From: an uncultured Spirochaetales bacterium
Lineage (GTDB): Bacteria; Spirochaetota; Spirochaetia; Sphaerochaetales; Sphaerochaetaceae
Reading direction: 5' to 3'
NCBI GenBank assembly: GCA_949283235.1
Contig: CASDRY010000011.1
Span: forward strand, 1 to 48,939
Length of the DNA: 48,939 bases
Shown here: positions 48,809-48,939 of the stretch, piece after piece
Numbering within the stretch: position 1 is the first letter of the stretch
How the letters are laid out: each line of letters begins with the position of its first letter
Made by a program: the position numbers and the translations under genes
The notes under the pieces: generated by a model
Seen by the model: the letters and a program-made list of their open reading frames with translations, nothing else
The model's database searches: none
Told to the model about the DNA's origin: nothing

Positions 48809-48938
48809 GTGATTGATGATACTTTTGCGCTTGGTATTTCAGTTACACCGAATATGTATTTCCGTACATCATTTCTGAATTCAGATATTATTAATGCCCG
48901 TATGCAGGATGTTTTCCTGAACATATTTGCAAACAATA
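48809..48938 (+). other. Possible partial ORF at right window edge
   Basis: A frame open from 48755 to the window end reads VIDDTFALGISVTPNMYFRTSFLNSD from a GTG at 48809. No ribosome site or family was recognised. It could be the start of a gene that continues beyond the window, a remnant, or chance. Confidence 0.25.
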
Positions 48939-48939
48939 A

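Noticed and set aside
1-48939. CRISPR array, tRNA or rRNA genes
   Set aside because: No regularly spaced repeats and no recognisable tRNA cloverleaf or rRNA sequence were seen by reading; a tRNAscan/Infernal run would settle it.

Overview
The window looks like a chromosomal segment of a spirochaete, most likely in or near the Sphaerochaetaceae. This is an inference from gene content and style, not a database result. Supporting points are the lipobox of the lipoprotein at 7772, a patatin/outer-membrane-barrel protein, a permuted substrate-binding/permease transporter gene, many short intergenic gaps, and a poly-G tract in a promoter spacer like those known from Treponema. Base composition is moderate. 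The segment mixes housekeeping operons with accessory cassettes.

Layout. 1-2227 is an overlapping operon (DUF362 protein, GNAT acetyltransferase, TatD nuclease). 2186-5664 has a membrane-anchored unknown protein, class II fructose-bisphosphate aldolase, then infC-rpmI-rplT and a coiled-coil protein. 5833-9467 is accessory: an Rpn-type nuclease, an unknown acidic-tailed protein, a lipoprotein behind a poly-G promoter, a small HTH protein and a hairpin-rich RNA-like region. 9548-16420 holds NAD synthetase, a HemG-like flavodoxin, a decayed ATPase pseudogene, a KamA radical SAM enzyme, an MFS transporter and a FucO-like alcohol dehydrogenase. 16611-20230 is def-fmt-patatin. 20319-26949 holds GH28-like and GH43 glycosidases, a DUF4143 ATPase and a Gfo/Idh/MocA oxidoreductase. 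27034-32196 is a three-gene operon: a hyperacidic repeat protein, an inositol-monophosphatase-like enzyme and a HAD-RidA fusion. 32252-36810 has an EamA transporter, a helicase-nuclease and a YjbR/PUA-like protein. 37118-39729 is an amino-acid ABC transporter with unusual domain architecture. 39743-44545 has TetR and oleate hydratase, interrupted by two toxin-antitoxin-like cassettes. 44546-48752 has a ferredoxin-type aldo/keto reductase, a cyclophilin-like protein, rpmF-acpP-rnc and a CCA-adding-type nucleotidyltransferase.

Most striking observations. (1) Seven genes on both strands have a -10-like hexamer ending exactly six bases before the ATG and no Shine-Dalgarno sequence. Several also have a -35 at 17-18 bp. 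This is the geometry of leaderless mRNAs, and it sits beside genes with strong AAGGAGG sites. (2) The lipoprotein gene at 7772 has nine consecutive G between TTGACA and the -10, which predicts phase variation. (3) A DUF2442 gene and an AbiEi/AbiEii toxin-antitoxin pair each sit just after a host gene's 3' end. Each is flanked by near-identical direct repeats made of the host gene's last codons plus its intrinsic terminator, which suggests a shared terminator-associated insertion route. (4) The abiE leader carries a 16-bp inverted repeat suited to AbiEi autoregulation.

The glycosidases, FucO, MFS and Gfo/Idh/MocA genes fit a plant-polysaccharide or mucin-fed gut-type lifestyle. No rRNA, tRNA, CRISPR array or intact insertion sequence was recognised.
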